Shown: positions 7,446-17,374 of the stretch, piece by piece | Position numbering within the stretch: position 1 is the first letter of the stretch | Layout: each line of letters opens with the position of its first letter | Origin: Tenacibaculum holothuriorum | GTDB taxonomy: Bacteria > Bacteroidota > Bacteroidia > Flavobacteriales > Flavobacteriaceae | Direction: 5' to 3' | DNA: 64,000 bases | Assembly: GCF_002120225.1 (NCBI RefSeq) | Contig: NZ_LAPZ01000014.1 | Coordinates: 1-64,000 of the forward strand | Program-made: the position numbers and the translations under genes | The notes under the pieces: model-generated | Databases searched by the model: none | The model's input: only the letters and a program-made list of their open reading frames with translations | Told to the model about the DNA's origin: nothing

Positions 7446-8606
7446 ATGAGTAAAGAAATAAAATCAGTAAACTACGGTTTAGAAAAAATATTTGAAGGAG
7501 CGCAAGACTTCTTACCACTTTTAGGAACAGATTATGTAGAGTTTTATGTAGGAAATGCAAAACAAGCAGCTCATTTCTACAAAACAGCATTTGGTTTTCA
7601 ATCACACGCGTATCGTGGATTAGAAACGGGTGCTACAGACTCTGTAAGTTATGTATTAACACAAGACAAAATCAAGTTAATGCTAACGACTCCATTAAAT
7701 AGTAAATCACCAATTAATGACCATATTGTAAAACATGGTGATGGTGTAAAAATAGTAGCACTTTGGGTGGATGATGCGAGGCAAGCATATAAAGAAACAA
7801 CTTCGCGTGGAGCAAAATCATACATGGAACCAACGGTTGAAACTGATGAAGATGGAGAGGTAGTAAGAGCTGGAATTTATACCTATGGAGAAACCGTTCA
7901 TATGTTTGTGGAGCGCAAAAATTATAACGGAGCATTTTTACCAGGTTTTCAAAAATGGGAATCAGATTATAATCCACCAACAGCAGGACTTAAATATATT
8001 GACCATATGGTTGGTAATGTTGGTTGGAACCAAATGGATGTTTGGGTAAAATGGTATGAAGATGTTATGGGGTTTGAAAACTTCTTGTCTTTTGATGACA
8101 AGCAAATCCATACAGAGTATTCAGCATTAATGAGTAAAGTAATGTCGAATGGAAATGGAAGAATTAAGTTCCCAATTAATGAGCCAGCTAAAGGAAAAAA
8201 ACGTTCTCAAATTGAAGAGTATTTAGATTTTTATGAAGGAGCAGGTGTACAGCATATAGCAGTTGCTACAGATGATATATTAAAAACAGTATCGCAATTA
8301 CGAGACAATGGAGTAGAGTTTTTATCAACCCCACCAGAAGAATATTATAAAGCAGTTCCAGAGCGCTTACAAGAATTCGATCATGATTTAAGAGAAGATA
8401 TCGAAAAGTTAAAAGCTTTAGGTATTATGATTGATGCCGATGAAGAAGGGTACTTATTACAAATCTTTACAAAACCAGTAGAAGACCGTCCAACATTATT
8501 TTTCGAAATTATTCAAAGAATGGGAGCTCGAGGTTTTGGAGCAGGAAACTTTAAAGCATTGTTCGAATCTATAGAAAGAGAACAAGCAAAAAGAGGAACT
8601 TTATAA
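7446..8606 (+). CDS. hppD: 4-hydroxyphenylpyruvate dioxygenase
   Basis: Iron(II) enzyme converting 4-hydroxyphenylpyruvate to homogentisate, the step before HmgA. Two glyoxalase-like (vicinal oxygen chelate) domains are seen; the C-terminal one carries the facial triad H187 (IDHMVG), H270 (QHIAVATDD) and E354 (FFEIIQ). 386 residues, the usual length. I chose the ATG at 7446 (MSKEIKSVNYG) over an in-frame alternative start at 7413 that overlaps hmgA. Probably cotranscribed with hmgA. A structured gap separates it from kynA. Confidence 0.96.
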   Translation: MSKEIKSVNYGLEKIFEGAQDFLPLLGTDYVEFYVGNAKQAAHFYKTAFGFQSHAYRGLETGATDSVSYVLTQDKIKLMLTTPLNSKSPINDHIVKHGDGVKIVALWVDDARQAYKETTSRGAKSYMEPTVETDEDGEVVRAGIYTYGETVHMFVERKNYNGAFLPGFQKWESDYNPPTAGLKYIDHMVGNVGWNQMDVWVKWYEDVMGFENFLSFDDKQIHTEYSALMSKVMSNGNGRIKFPINEPAKGKKRSQIEEYLDFYEGAGVQHIAVATDDILKTVSQLRDNGVEFLSTPPEEYYKAVPERLQEFDHDLREDIEKLKALGIMIDADEEGYLLQIFTKPVEDRPTLFFEIIQRMGARGFGAGNFKALFESIEREQAKRGTL

Positions 8607-8633
8607 TCCTAATGGATAATTATAGAAACATTA

Positions 8634-8677
8634 AATCACCATTTTCATAGGTTCAATTACTTATGGAGATGGTGATT
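8634..8677 (+). other. stem-loop between hppD and kynA
   Basis: AATCACCAT (8634-8642) pairs perfectly with ATGGTGATT (8669-8677); an inner CATA/TATG pair extends the stem. No T-run follows, so it is not a standard terminator. It may stabilise the hppD mRNA end or set expression of kynA. Confidence 0.5.
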
Positions 8678-8708
8678 AATTATAATAATGTTTATATAAA
8701 ATAGAAAA

Positions 8709-9626
8709 ATGAGTAAAGAAGATATATTAAAATCAATAGAAGATAAATACGAAAAATTAGGTGTTCCTGTAGAAGCTATGTTAGAAGGTTTACTTTGGAG
8801 TAAGCCTATAACGTATTGGGATTATATTCAAACCGATGCACTTTTAGGGTTGCAAATACCAAGAACAACGCAACCTGACGAAATGGTATTTATCATGTAT
8901 CATCAAGTAAACGAATTGTTGTTTAAAATGATTCTTTGGGAAATAGATCAGGTAGCAAAATCAACTGAAATTTCTGCTGAAAAATTCACCAAACACTTAA
9001 TGAGAATTAGTCGTTATTTTGATGTTTTAAGTAGTTCTTTTTCGGTGATGGGTGATGGTATGGATGTAGATCAATATTTAAAATTCAGAAATACTTTGAC
9101 ACCTGCTAGTGGATTTCAAAGCGCTCAATACCGTAAAATAGAATTTGCATCTACCGAGTTAATCAATTTAATCGATGCTCGTTTTAGAGATACTATTGAT
9201 AGAAACTCTTCTTTCAAAAATGCCTATGATCATTTGTATTGGCAAGCCGCAGGAAAAAATTATTCTACAGGTCAAAAAACGACATTATTAAAGTTATTTG
9301 AGAAAAAGTATATGGGTGAGTTTATAGATTTTATGGAAGATTACAATGACTGTAATTTATCTAAGAAATTTAAGCAACTTCCAGAAGCTGTTCAAAAAGA
9401 TGAAGAATTAATAAAAGCAATGCGTCATTACGATTATACGGTAAATGTAAAATGGGTGATGGCACATTATAATGCTGCAGGTAAATATTTAGGTGGAAGC
9501 GACAAAGAGTTGGAAGCCACAGGAGGAAGTAATTGGAGAAAATACTTGCATCCTAAGTATCAAAGAAGAATTTTCTTCCCGTATTTATGGAGTGAAGAAG
9601 AACTTAAAAACTGGGGAACATTCTAA
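8709..9626 (+). CDS. kynA: tryptophan 2,3-dioxygenase
   Basis: Heme enzyme opening the indole ring of tryptophan to N-formylkynurenine, the first step of the kynurenine pathway. Diagnostic stretches are TYWDYIQTDALLGLQ, the FIMYHQVNELLFKMILWE helix, RNTLTPASGFQSAQYR in the active site, and KWVMAHY, which holds the likely proximal heme histidine. 305 residues, normal for bacterial enzymes. It follows hppD on the same strand and ends at a clear terminator. No further kynurenine-pathway genes are in the window. Confidence 0.95.
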   Translation: MSKEDILKSIEDKYEKLGVPVEAMLEGLLWSKPITYWDYIQTDALLGLQIPRTTQPDEMVFIMYHQVNELLFKMILWEIDQVAKSTEISAEKFTKHLMRISRYFDVLSSSFSVMGDGMDVDQYLKFRNTLTPASGFQSAQYRKIEFASTELINLIDARFRDTIDRNSSFKNAYDHLYWQAAGKNYSTGQKTTLLKLFEKKYMGEFIDFMEDYNDCNLSKKFKQLPEAVQKDEELIKAMRHYDYTVNVKWVMAHYNAAGKYLGGSDKELEATGGSNWRKYLHPKYQRRIFFPYLWSEEELKNWGTF

Positions 9627-9651
9627 TTTTTTAAGAAAATATAAGTTTAAG

Positions 9652-9678
9652 AAGAGGTTAATTTTAACCTCTTTTTTT
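9652..9678 (+). terminator. terminator after kynA
   Basis: AAGAGGTTAA pairs with TTAACCTCTT across a tiny loop and is followed by a T-run. Confidence 0.85.
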
Positions 9679-9724
9679 ATTTTGGAATGGTAATTGTCTT
9701 TCTAATTTCATAAGTTTGAAGAGT

Positions 9725-10507
9725 ATGAAACGAATTATATCCCTTTTAGTAGTAGTTTTTGTAATCACCAATATGAGTTCTCAAGAAAAAATGCCTCCTG
9801 CATTTAAAGGAGGAGAATGGTTGAGATATAGAATGAGTTATAGTGGTTTTTTAAAAGCGGGTACTGCAGTTTTACAACTTAACGAAGAAGAGTTAAATGG
9901 AAAGAAAGTAATTCATGCTACAGGTAAAGGTTGGACTAGCGGAGTGATAAGTTGGTTTTTTAAAGTTGATGATACTTACGAAAGTTATTTTGATCCGAAT
10001 GACATAAAACCTTACTTGTTTAAAAGAAAGATTGATGAAGGTGGTTACAAAAAACATCGTCATACTACATTTAATTACACGAATAATACCGCCCATGTTC
10101 AGGATTTTATAAAGCAAAAAGATAGCGTTATATCGGTAAAAAGTCCTCAAGACATGATATCTACATTTTATTTTTTAAGAAATCATGATACCAAGAAGCT
10201 TAAAAAAGGAGATGAAATAAAAGTAGATATGTTTATGGACGATAAGATATATCCTTTTAAGTTGAGGTGTTTAGGTTTTGAAACTATAAAAACAAAGTTT
10301 GGTAAAGTAAAAACACAAATGTTTCGTCCGTTAGTACAAGCCGGTAGAGTGTTTAAAGCTCAAGAAAGTGTAACAGTTTGGATTACTGCCGACGACAATA
10401 AAATACCAATCAAAATGAAAGCATCTTTATCAGTCGGTTCATTAAGAGCAGAATTAGAAGCTTACAAAGGATTAGCAAATCCATTTGAAATTACTTTTAC
10501 TAAATAA
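9725..10507 (+). CDS. DUF3108 domain envelope protein
   Basis: Exported protein of the DUF3108 family, found in the periplasm or on the outer membrane of Bacteroidota, of unknown function. It has a signal peptide (MKRIISLLVVVFVITNMSSQ) followed by a beta-rich domain beginning FKGGEWLRYRMSYSGFLKAGTAVLQL, typical of DUF3108. I chose the ATG at 9725; a TTG three codons upstream only adds residues in front of the signal peptide. The next gene, a lipoprotein, starts 17 bp downstream, so the two may share a transcript. Confidence 0.75.
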   Translation: MKRIISLLVVVFVITNMSSQEKMPPAFKGGEWLRYRMSYSGFLKAGTAVLQLNEEELNGKKVIHATGKGWTSGVISWFFKVDDTYESYFDPNDIKPYLFKRKIDEGGYKKHRHTTFNYTNNTAHVQDFIKQKDSVISVKSPQDMISTFYFLRNHDTKKLKKGDEIKVDMFMDDKIYPFKLRCLGFETIKTKFGKVKTQMFRPLVQAGRVFKAQESVTVWITADDNKIPIKMKASLSVGSLRAELEAYKGLANPFEITFTK

Positions 10508-10524
10508 AATATTTTCTTTTTAAA

Positions 10525-11007
10525 GTGTATAAACTATTTATAAATACAATAACTCTTTGTTTTTTTGTAGTTGTATTTTCTTCTTGTAGAAAAGAAAAAT
10601 CGCTGTGTGATGATAAAACTGTAATCTTATTAAGTTCAGATTATAAGAATACTCCTTATGAAAATAGTGGGTATAAAGGTTGGATACCTAGTCAAAGAGA
10701 TTTTAAACTTTATGATGAAATCTTAAAAAAAGAACTTGAAAAGAGTAACTTTTCTTTTTTAAAGAGACCTAGAAACAAATATTTAAGAAACTATTATAAG
10801 CAGATATTACCTTTTATAAATAATCAAGGAGACAGAATACTTCACGTAAATGCTTTTTGTAAAATCTTAGATTCGCCTGATGAGGTTATGTTTTCTTGGA
10901 AAGAGAATTACATGAGTGTAAATGATGGAGGAGAATGTTATTGGAAAATAAATATAAATCTTGACAAAAAGAAATCTTCAGATTTTAAAATAAATGGGAT
11001 GCCCTAA
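10525..11007 (+). CDS. putative lipoprotein, function unknown
   Basis: A 160-residue protein with a lipoprotein signal: hydrophobic TITLCFFVVVF followed by SSC at the lipobox, then a charged RKEKS start. The start codon is GTG; no in-frame ATG could supply the signal peptide. The mature part is basic and rich in lysine, tyrosine and asparagine, with no motif I recognise. It sits 17 bp after the DUF3108 gene. Probably anchored in the envelope. Confidence 0.6.
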   Translation: MYKLFINTITLCFFVVVFSSCRKEKSLCDDKTVILLSSDYKNTPYENSGYKGWIPSQRDFKLYDEILKKELEKSNFSFLKRPRNKYLRNYYKQILPFINNQGDRILHVNAFCKILDSPDEVMFSWKENYMSVNDGGECYWKININLDKKKSSDFKINGMP

Positions 11008-11066
11008 TTATTTTGATGTAAGTGTTTACATATTGTTAAAGTGTTATAAGAAACTCTTTTAATTTG

Positions 11067-11074
11067 TATTTTTG
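11067..11074 (+). promoter_or_regulatory. -7 element for the M23 peptidase-pgi operon
   Basis: TATTTTTG matches TAnnTTTG 29 bp before the TTG start. The -33 region is weak. Confidence 0.45.
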
Positions 11075-11103
11075 CGATTATTTTCAATTTAAACACTTAT
11101 TTT

Positions 11104-12384
11104 TTGAAGAAATTCATTCTCCCTTTTGTTGTTTTGTCAATACTTTTTTCTTGTAAGGAAGAAAAAAAAGAACCTGTAATTGTAGAAAAAAAGGTTGAAA
11201 AACCAAAACCAGTGTATGCTTACGGATTTAACTTAGATAAATACAAAGTAATAAACGATACAATAAAGAATGGAGAAAGCTTTGGAATTATTATGGATAG
11301 ACACCATGTAATGTATCCAAAAATAAACCAAATTGCTACTACAATTAAAGATACGTTTGATGTAAGGAGAGTTAGAGCAGGTAAACCTTATATTATTTTA
11401 GCTTCAAAAGATTCTTTAGAACAAGCTCAAATTTTTATTTACAAACGAAATAAAGTAGATGCAACAATTATCAACTTTAAAGACTCTATTGTGTCAGCAT
11501 ATAATTACAAAGAACCTGTAAAGATTGTAGAAAAAGAAATTGCTGGTGAAATTTATTCGAATATATCCATGACAATGGATAGTTTAGGTCTACATCCAAC
11601 AATGGCAATTAGAGTAGCTGATATTTATGCTTGGACTTTAGATCCTTTAAGGTTACAAAAAGGAGATAAATTCAAATTGATTTTTGAAGAGCGTTATATA
11701 AACGACACGACTTTAGTAGGCTATGGTAAAATAAAAGCAGCGGTTTTTAATCATAAAGGAAAAGATTTACAAGCGTACAGATTTATTGCAGATTCTGTTA
11801 AAAATATTGCTGAATACTACGATGAAAAAGGAAATATGCTACGAAGAGCATTTCTTAAATCACCAATTAAATTTCAGTATAGAATTTCTTCTAGATATAA
11901 TTTAAGAAGAAGAATTAAGTTATACGGAAATAGAGTTAGACCTCATAGAGGAACTGATTTTGCTGCTCCGGAAAAAACACCAATTATGACAACAGCCAGT
12001 GGTACTGTTGTTGAATCTGCTCGAAGAGGAGGAAATGGTAATTACGTAAAAGTAAAACATAACAGTACTTATTCTACTCAATATTTACATATGAGAAGAA
12101 GAAAAGTTAAGGTAGGGGACTATGTAAAACAAGGCGATATAATAGGTTGGGTAGGTATGACAGGTAATACAAGCGGGCCACATGTTTGTTATCGTTTTTG
12201 GAAAAATGGTAGACAAGTAGATCCTTTTAGAGAAGAATTACCGTCGGCAGAACCTTTAGATCCAGAAATTAAACCAGCATATTTAGAGTTTATCAAACCT
12301 CTAAAAAATCAATTAGATAGTATTCCGTTTCCTAAAAAGAAACCTATTTTAGCTAAGAAACTAGAAATAATCGAAAATCACTAA
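11104..12384 (+). CDS. M23-family peptidase, lipoprotein
   Basis: Predicted outer-membrane or periplasmic LytM-type peptidoglycan peptidase. The lipoprotein signal ends at LFSC; the N-terminal half (about 40-250) is an OapA/LysM-like region, and the M23 domain spans about 270-385. Visible zinc and active-site residues are H281 and D285 (HRGTD), H329 (YLHM) and H360 (GPHVCYRFW). In the usual HxH motif the last ligand is His; here position 362 is Cys. I recall HVC in other Bacteroidota M23 proteins, so it need not mean loss of activity. The start is TTG. pgi begins 7 bp downstream, so they are cotranscribed. Confidence 0.85.
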   Translation: MKKFILPFVVLSILFSCKEEKKEPVIVEKKVEKPKPVYAYGFNLDKYKVINDTIKNGESFGIIMDRHHVMYPKINQIATTIKDTFDVRRVRAGKPYIILASKDSLEQAQIFIYKRNKVDATIINFKDSIVSAYNYKEPVKIVEKEIAGEIYSNISMTMDSLGLHPTMAIRVADIYAWTLDPLRLQKGDKFKLIFEERYINDTTLVGYGKIKAAVFNHKGKDLQAYRFIADSVKNIAEYYDEKGNMLRRAFLKSPIKFQYRISSRYNLRRRIKLYGNRVRPHRGTDFAAPEKTPIMTTASGTVVESARRGGNGNYVKVKHNSTYSTQYLHMRRRKVKVGDYVKQGDIIGWVGMTGNTSGPHVCYRFWKNGRQVDPFREELPSAEPLDPEIKPAYLEFIKPLKNQLDSIPFPKKKPILAKKLEIIENH

Positions 12385-12391
12385 ATTAACT

Positions 12392-13960
12392 ATGGCTTTA
12401 AAAAATATCAATCCAACTCAAACAGATGCTTGGAAAAAACTTGCTGAACATTATTCAGAAGCAAAAGGTTTTCAGTTAAAACAATTGTTTAGAGAGAATA
12501 AATGTAGAAAAGAAGATTTTAGTCTTACTGTTTCTGATTTAAAATTAGATTATTCTAAAAACCTTATTACTAAGCAAACAGTTGATTTATTACTTGAGTT
12601 AGCCAATGAAGTTGATTTAAAAGATGCTATTGAAAAATATTTTTCAGGAGATGTAATTAATGCTACTGAAGAAAGAGCAGTTTTGCATACTGCATTACGA
12701 AGCAACAGTGAAGATGAGATTTTGGTAGACGGAAAAGATATTAAGCCAAAAATTCAAACAGCTCTTCGTAAAATAAAAGCTTTTAGTAATAAAGTTATTT
12801 CAGGAAAATGGAAAGGGTATTCTGGAAAATCAATTACTGATGTTGTTAATATAGGAATTGGTGGGTCTGATTTAGGACCAAGTATGGTGGTGGAAGCTTT
12901 ACAGTTTTATAAAAATAAACTGAATACACATTTTGTTTCGAATGTAGATGGAGATCACGTTGCTGAAGTTTTAAAGAAGGTGAACCCAGAAACAACATTG
13001 TTTATTATTGTTTCTAAAACGTTTACAACACAAGAAACGCTAACTAATGCAAATACAATAAGAGATTGGTTTTTAAAATCAGGAACTTTATTTGATATTC
13101 CAAAACACTTTGTAGCTGTATCTACAAATATAGAAGCGGTTACTAATTTTGGAATAGATAAGAAAAATATCTTTCCAATGTGGAATTGGGTTGGTGGTCG
13201 TTTTTCTCTATGGTCTGCTGTAGGATTATCCATATCGTTATCTGTTGGATACGATAATTTTAAAGCCCTATTAGATGGAGCAGAAGAAATGGATATTCAT
13301 TTTAGAACACAATCTTTTGATAAAAATATACCAGTAGTTTTAGCTTTATTAAGTGTTTGGTATAACAATTTCTTTAATGCCGAAACTGAAGCAATTTTAC
13401 CATACACTCAATATTTATCAAAATTACCAGATTATCTCCAGCAAGCTATTATGGAAAGTAATGGAAAAGGAGTTGATAGAAAGGGTAAAGAAGTTACTTA
13501 CCAAACTGGCACTATTGTTTGGGGAAGTACAGGAACCAATATGCAACATGCATTTATGCAATTAGTACATCAAGGAACAAAATTAATTCCAGCAGATTTT
13601 ATTGGTTATGGAGAATCATTACATGATTTTAAAGACCATCATGAAAAATTAATGGCTAATTATTATGCTCAAATGGAAGCCTTGGCTTTTGGCAAAACAA
13701 AAGAAGAAGTTCATCTTGAATTGAAAACTTCTGGTTCGTTAGGTAAAGTGAATCAATTACTCCCATTTAAAGTGTTTAAGGGAAACAGACCAAGTAATGC
13801 TGTTTTGTTTGAAAAACTAACACCTAACTCATTGGGAATGTTAATTGCTATGTATGAACATAAAATTTTTACCCAAGGAATTTTATGGAATATTTATTCT
13901 TATGACCAGTTTGGTGTAGAATTAGGGAAAGAATTAGCAAAAAAACTTTTGAATAGTTAA
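12392..13960 (+). CDS. pgi: glucose-6-phosphate isomerase
   Basis: Interconverts glucose-6-phosphate and fructose-6-phosphate in glycolysis and gluconeogenesis; cytoplasmic. Sugar-phosphate-binding loop [13 protein letters not shown] (about 152-164), [10 protein letters not shown], the [13 protein letters not shown] signature, and the second PGI signature [15 protein letters not shown] with the catalytic histidine region. 522 residues, as for the long bacterial form. It lies 7 bp after the M23 peptidase gene and has no promoter of its own that I can see. Confidence 0.97.
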   Translation: MALKNINPTQTDAWKKLAEHYSEAKGFQLKQLFRENKCRKEDFSLTVSDLKLDYSKNLITKQTVDLLLELANEVDLKDAIEKYFSGDVINATEERAVLHTALRSNSEDEILVDGKDIKPKIQTALRKIKAFSNKVISGKWKGYSGKSITDVVNIGIGGSDLGPSMVVEALQFYKNKLNTHFVSNVDGDHVAEVLKKVNPETTLFIIVSKTFTTQETLTNANTIRDWFLKSGTLFDIPKHFVAVSTNIEAVTNFGIDKKNIFPMWNWVGGRFSLWSAVGLSISLSVGYDNFKALLDGAEEMDIHFRTQSFDKNIPVVLALLSVWYNNFFNAETEAILPYTQYLSKLPDYLQQAIMESNGKGVDRKGKEVTYQTGTIVWGSTGTNMQHAFMQLVHQGTKLIPADFIGYGESLHDFKDHHEKLMANYYAQMEALAFGKTKEEVHLELKTSGSLGKVNQLLPFKVFKGNRPSNAVLFEKLTPNSLGMLIAMYEHKIFTQGILWNIYSYDQFGVELGKELAKKLLNS

Positions 13961-13962
13961 AA

Positions 13963-14047
13963 TTTTAACATTAAAAACGCTTTAGTATCTGTAAAACAGT
14001 TGTTTATATGTTTTGTCTTCTTAAAACAATGTTAAAAACTTAACATT
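13963..14047. promoter_or_regulatory. TTAACATT repeat cluster before TonB receptor
   Basis: TTAACATT occurs at 13965-13972 and 14040-14047, and inverted at 14028-14035. The last two form a perfect 8-bp palindrome with a 4-bp centre (AAAC). A degenerate -7 element (GATTTTTG, 14077-14084) follows. It looks like an operator cluster for the receptor gene. Confidence 0.4.
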
Positions 14048-14115
14048 AAGTTAATATTAGAACGCTACAAAAAGGGGATTTTTGCACCTGCATTTAATAA
14101 CTATTAAATTTAAAA

Positions 14116-16779
14116 ATGAGAAAATTTAACAATTTATTACTTGTAGCGTTATTTTTTATTTCTGCTACAGTTTTAGGTCAAACTAAACTTACTGGTACAG
14201 TGGTTGACGAAATGGGTGAGCCATTACCAGGAGCAAGTGTTTTAGTAAAGGGTACTAGTAATGGTGCTGCGAGTGACTTCAATGGAGAGTTTATGTTAAA
14301 CTCGAATTCAAACTCGGGTATAGTTGTAGTTTCTTTTGTTGGATACACTAGTAAAGAAGTAGCTTATACTTCTGCAAAAACTAACTTAGGAACTATTCAG
14401 TTAGAAATGTCTAACTTATTAGGAGAAGTAGTTATTCAAGGGGTGATTGATGTTGCTAAAGATAGACAAACTCCAGTTGCAGCTTCTACTATTAAAGCTG
14501 CTGTTATTCAAGAGAAGTTAGGGTCTCAAGAATTTCCAGAGGTTTTAAAATCTACGCCGTCAGTTTATGCTACTAAATCAGGAGGTGGATTTGGAGATGC
14601 TAGAATTAATATTCGTGGTTTCGACCAAAGAAATACAGCTGTGCTAATTAATGGTGTGCCTGTAAATGATATGGAAAATGGTTGGGTATATTGGTCTAAC
14701 TGGGCTGGTTTATCTGATGTAACTTCAGCAATGCAAGTTCAAAGAGGTTTAGGTTCTTCTAAATTAGCAATTTCTTCTGTTGGTGGAACGATTAACGTAA
14801 TTACAAGAACGGCAAATCAAAAAGAAGGAGGGGCTGTTGCTGCTAGTTTTGGTAATGACGGTTATATGAAATATAAAGCATCTTATTCTACTGGAAAGTT
14901 AGATAATGGATTGTCAGCTTCTGTTTTATTAAGTAGAACTCAAGGTGACGGATATGTTGATGGGACTAAATTTTTAGGACATAATTATTTCCTTGCTTTT
15001 GGGTATGAAATTAATGATGCACACTCTTTAGAGTTTACTTTTACTGGAGCACCTCAATGGCACCACCAAAGATCATGGGCTGAAACTATATCTACGTATC
15101 AGAGATACGGAGAAGGGGGAGTGCCAAATATTAAATACAACGCAGCTTGGGGTTATTTAAATGGAGAAGAGTTTTCTTTCAGAAGAAACTTCTATCATAA
15201 ACCTGTAATGTCTTTAAATTATGATTGGAAGATCAATGAGTCTTCTAAATTATCTTCTATATTATATGCTTCATGGGGACGTGGAGGAGGAACAGGTCCT
15301 ATTGGTAGTGTTGGAGGAATTAGAGATTTTGATTCAAGATTAAGGGATGCTAATGGAATTGTTCGTTTTGATGATATTGTAAAGTGGAACTCTGGTCAGT
15401 CAGGACATGGTTTTGGAATTCCTGATAGAACTGGAGGAACAGTTAATGATAGAAGGAATGGTTTAACTAGAAGAGCTTCGATGAACTCTCATAACTGGTA
15501 CGGTATTATCGCTAACTTCCATAACGATGCTAATGAAAATTTAAGCTGGGACTTAGGAGTTGATTTAAGAACTTATAAAGGTATTCACTACAGAGTTGTT
15601 AATAATATCTTAGGAGCAACAGGGTATACTGATAATAGAGATAGTAATAATCCAAATAGAAATATTACTGATTTTGTTGAAGCTTCTCCAAGCTTCAACC
15701 CTTGGCAAAGTATTGCTGATCAACAAAAGATAGAGTATTATAATGACGGTGATGTAAATTGGTTAGGAGCTTTTGGTCAAGTAGAGTATAAAAATGATGA
15801 TATTTCTACTTTTATTCAAGCAGGAGTTTCTCGTCAAGGATTTCAAAGAGTGGATTACTTTAACTTAGCTCCAGCTGATCAAAAATCAGGATTTAAAAAT
15901 ATCTGGGGAGGAAATGTTAAAGGTGGTATCAACTGGAATATCAACGAAAAGCATAATGTGTTTGGTAATGCAGGATATTACTCAAAACAACCGTTATTTG
16001 ATGGTGTTTACACAAGCTTTAGAGATAATAGAATTAACCCATTCTTATCTAACGAAAAGATTTTAGGTATTGAAGCAGGATATGGTTTCAAGAGTGAAAA
16101 CTACAACGTGAAGCTTAACTTATATAGAACTTCTTGGAAAGATAGATTCTTAAGAGCTAATGGTAGTGCAAGAAATAACTTTATTCAAGTAAGTGGAGTA
16201 GAGCAAGTGCATATGGGAGCTGAATTAGAGACTACTGCTAGATTTGGTAACTTAACAATTGAAAGTATGTTATCTATTGGAGACTATGAATATAAAGGTA
16301 CTGCAGTAGGAACAGAATATGATCAAGATAATACTTTAGTTAGAAGTAATGTTCCTTTCTATTTAGATGGAGTAAAAGTTGGAGATGCAGCTCAAACTAC
16401 TGCTAGAATTGGATTTACGTATAAAGTATCTGAAGGGTTAAAGTTTGATATTAGCCAATTCTATGCTTCAAGGTTATATTCAAGAATCAATCCATCTGAT
16501 TTTACTACTTTAGCTGATAATGCAAAAGGATCTTTACAGTTACCTGGTCATTCATTAATGGATGCTGGAGTTTCTTATAAGTGGAAATTAGGAGATAAAA
16601 AATCTATTAACTTTAGATTTAATGTGAATAACCTTACTAATGAAACATATATTTCTGATGGATTTACAAATATCCATGCTGATGGAAGTAATCCTACTTA
16701 TAATGGAATTGATGTAAGAAACAGAGTTTACTTTGGATTTGGAAGAACTTGGAATGGATCAATTAGATTTAACTTCTAA
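14116..16779 (+). CDS. TonB-dependent receptor, substrate unknown
   Basis: Outer-membrane active transporter of 887 residues. Signal peptide ending VLGQ, carboxypeptidase-like regulatory domain (about 22-105, LTGTVVDEMGEPLPGASV), plug (about 115-240, with INIRGFDQRNTAVLINGVPVN and a GWVYWSNWAGL segment), and a barrel ending IRFNF. No SusD partner follows, so it is not a standard glycan (Sus) system. The plug resembles iron-complex receptors, but the substrate is open. It is a single-gene unit: repeats upstream, terminator downstream. Confidence 0.85.
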   Translation: MRKFNNLLLVALFFISATVLGQTKLTGTVVDEMGEPLPGASVLVKGTSNGAASDFNGEFMLNSNSNSGIVVVSFVGYTSKEVAYTSAKTNLGTIQLEMSNLLGEVVIQGVIDVAKDRQTPVAASTIKAAVIQEKLGSQEFPEVLKSTPSVYATKSGGGFGDARINIRGFDQRNTAVLINGVPVNDMENGWVYWSNWAGLSDVTSAMQVQRGLGSSKLAISSVGGTINVITRTANQKEGGAVAASFGNDGYMKYKASYSTGKLDNGLSASVLLSRTQGDGYVDGTKFLGHNYFLAFGYEINDAHSLEFTFTGAPQWHHQRSWAETISTYQRYGEGGVPNIKYNAAWGYLNGEEFSFRRNFYHKPVMSLNYDWKINESSKLSSILYASWGRGGGTGPIGSVGGIRDFDSRLRDANGIVRFDDIVKWNSGQSGHGFGIPDRTGGTVNDRRNGLTRRASMNSHNWYGIIANFHNDANENLSWDLGVDLRTYKGIHYRVVNNILGATGYTDNRDSNNPNRNITDFVEASPSFNPWQSIADQQKIEYYNDGDVNWLGAFGQVEYKNDDISTFIQAGVSRQGFQRVDYFNLAPADQKSGFKNIWGGNVKGGINWNINEKHNVFGNAGYYSKQPLFDGVYTSFRDNRINPFLSNEKILGIEAGYGFKSENYNVKLNLYRTSWKDRFLRANGSARNNFIQVSGVEQVHMGAELETTARFGNLTIESMLSIGDYEYKGTAVGTEYDQDNTLVRSNVPFYLDGVKVGDAAQTTARIGFTYKVSEGLKFDISQFYASRLYSRINPSDFTTLADNAKGSLQLPGHSLMDAGVSYKWKLGDKKSINFRFNVNNLTNETYISDGFTNIHADGSNPTYNGIDVRNRVYFGFGRTWNGSIRFNF

Positions 16780-16809
16780 GCAACTTAATAAAGACAAATG
16801 AAATAAAAT

Positions 16810-16836
16810 CCACCTCTCAATCGAGGTGGTTTTTTT
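16810..16836 (+). terminator. terminator after TonB receptor
   Basis: CCACCTC / GAGGTGG stem, 6-nt loop, seven Ts. Confidence 0.95.
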
Positions 16837-16882
16837 ATACCCAAAATTCAGTACCTTTACATCGTATTAAAACTAACAAATC

Positions 16883-17311
16883 ATGATAAAAACATTACAC
16901 TCTTATTGGGCGTATATAGTATTAGCAGTATTAGTATTTACAGTGATAAATGCAATTATTGGCTTAACTCAAAAGAAAGAGTTTACTCATAAAGACTTTC
17001 GTTTAGGCTTATTCGCTTTAATTACGGCTCATATTCAATTATTAATAGGTTTAGGATGGTATTTTATGTCGCCTTGGTACAAAGCTTTAAAAGCTAACGG
17101 AAGTGAAGTTATGGGAGAACCTGCAGCAAGATTATTGGCTATTGAACATCCCATTATGATGATAGTAGCTATTGTATTAATTACAATCGGATGGTCTAAA
17201 CACAAAAAAGTTGTAAAGAGCGAATCTAAGTTTAAAACATTCGCAATTTTCTATGGTTTAGCACTATTATTGATATTAGCAAGAATACCTTGGAACAATT
17301 GGTTTAATTAA
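16883..17311 (+). CDS. four-helix membrane protein, cytochrome b-like
   Basis: A 142-residue integral membrane protein with four helices (about 10-28, 42-62, 88-104 and 118-134). Conserved-looking histidines lie at the helix ends (HSYWAY, ITAHIQLLIG, AIEHPIMM), a pattern compatible with heme binding as in small cytochrome b-like proteins. Homologues occur across Flavobacteriia, to my knowledge without a proven function. It is flanked by terminators on both sides and is therefore monocistronic. A weak -7 element (TACCTTTA, 16853-16860) precedes it. Confidence 0.6.
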   Translation: MIKTLHSYWAYIVLAVLVFTVINAIIGLTQKKEFTHKDFRLGLFALITAHIQLLIGLGWYFMSPWYKALKANGSEVMGEPAARLLAIEHPIMMIVAIVLITIGWSKHKKVVKSESKFKTFAIFYGLALLLILARIPWNNWFN

Positions 17312-17318
17312 AATATTT

Positions 17319-17343
17319 ATCCTGCTTCGGCAGGATTTTTTTT
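17319..17343 (+). terminator. terminator with UUCG tetraloop
   Basis: ATCCTGC-TTCG-GCAGGAT followed by seven Ts; a very stable tetraloop. The last T is the first base of the next -7 element. Confidence 0.95.
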
Positions 17344-17350
17344 ACATTTG
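17343..17350 (+). promoter_or_regulatory. -7 element of plsC-like gene
   Basis: TACATTTG matches TAnnTTTG and starts inside the T-run of the preceding terminator. The -33 position would fall inside the terminator hairpin. Start codon 24 bp downstream. Confidence 0.55.
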
Positions 17351-17374
17351 TTTTCAACAAACTTATAACTAAAA

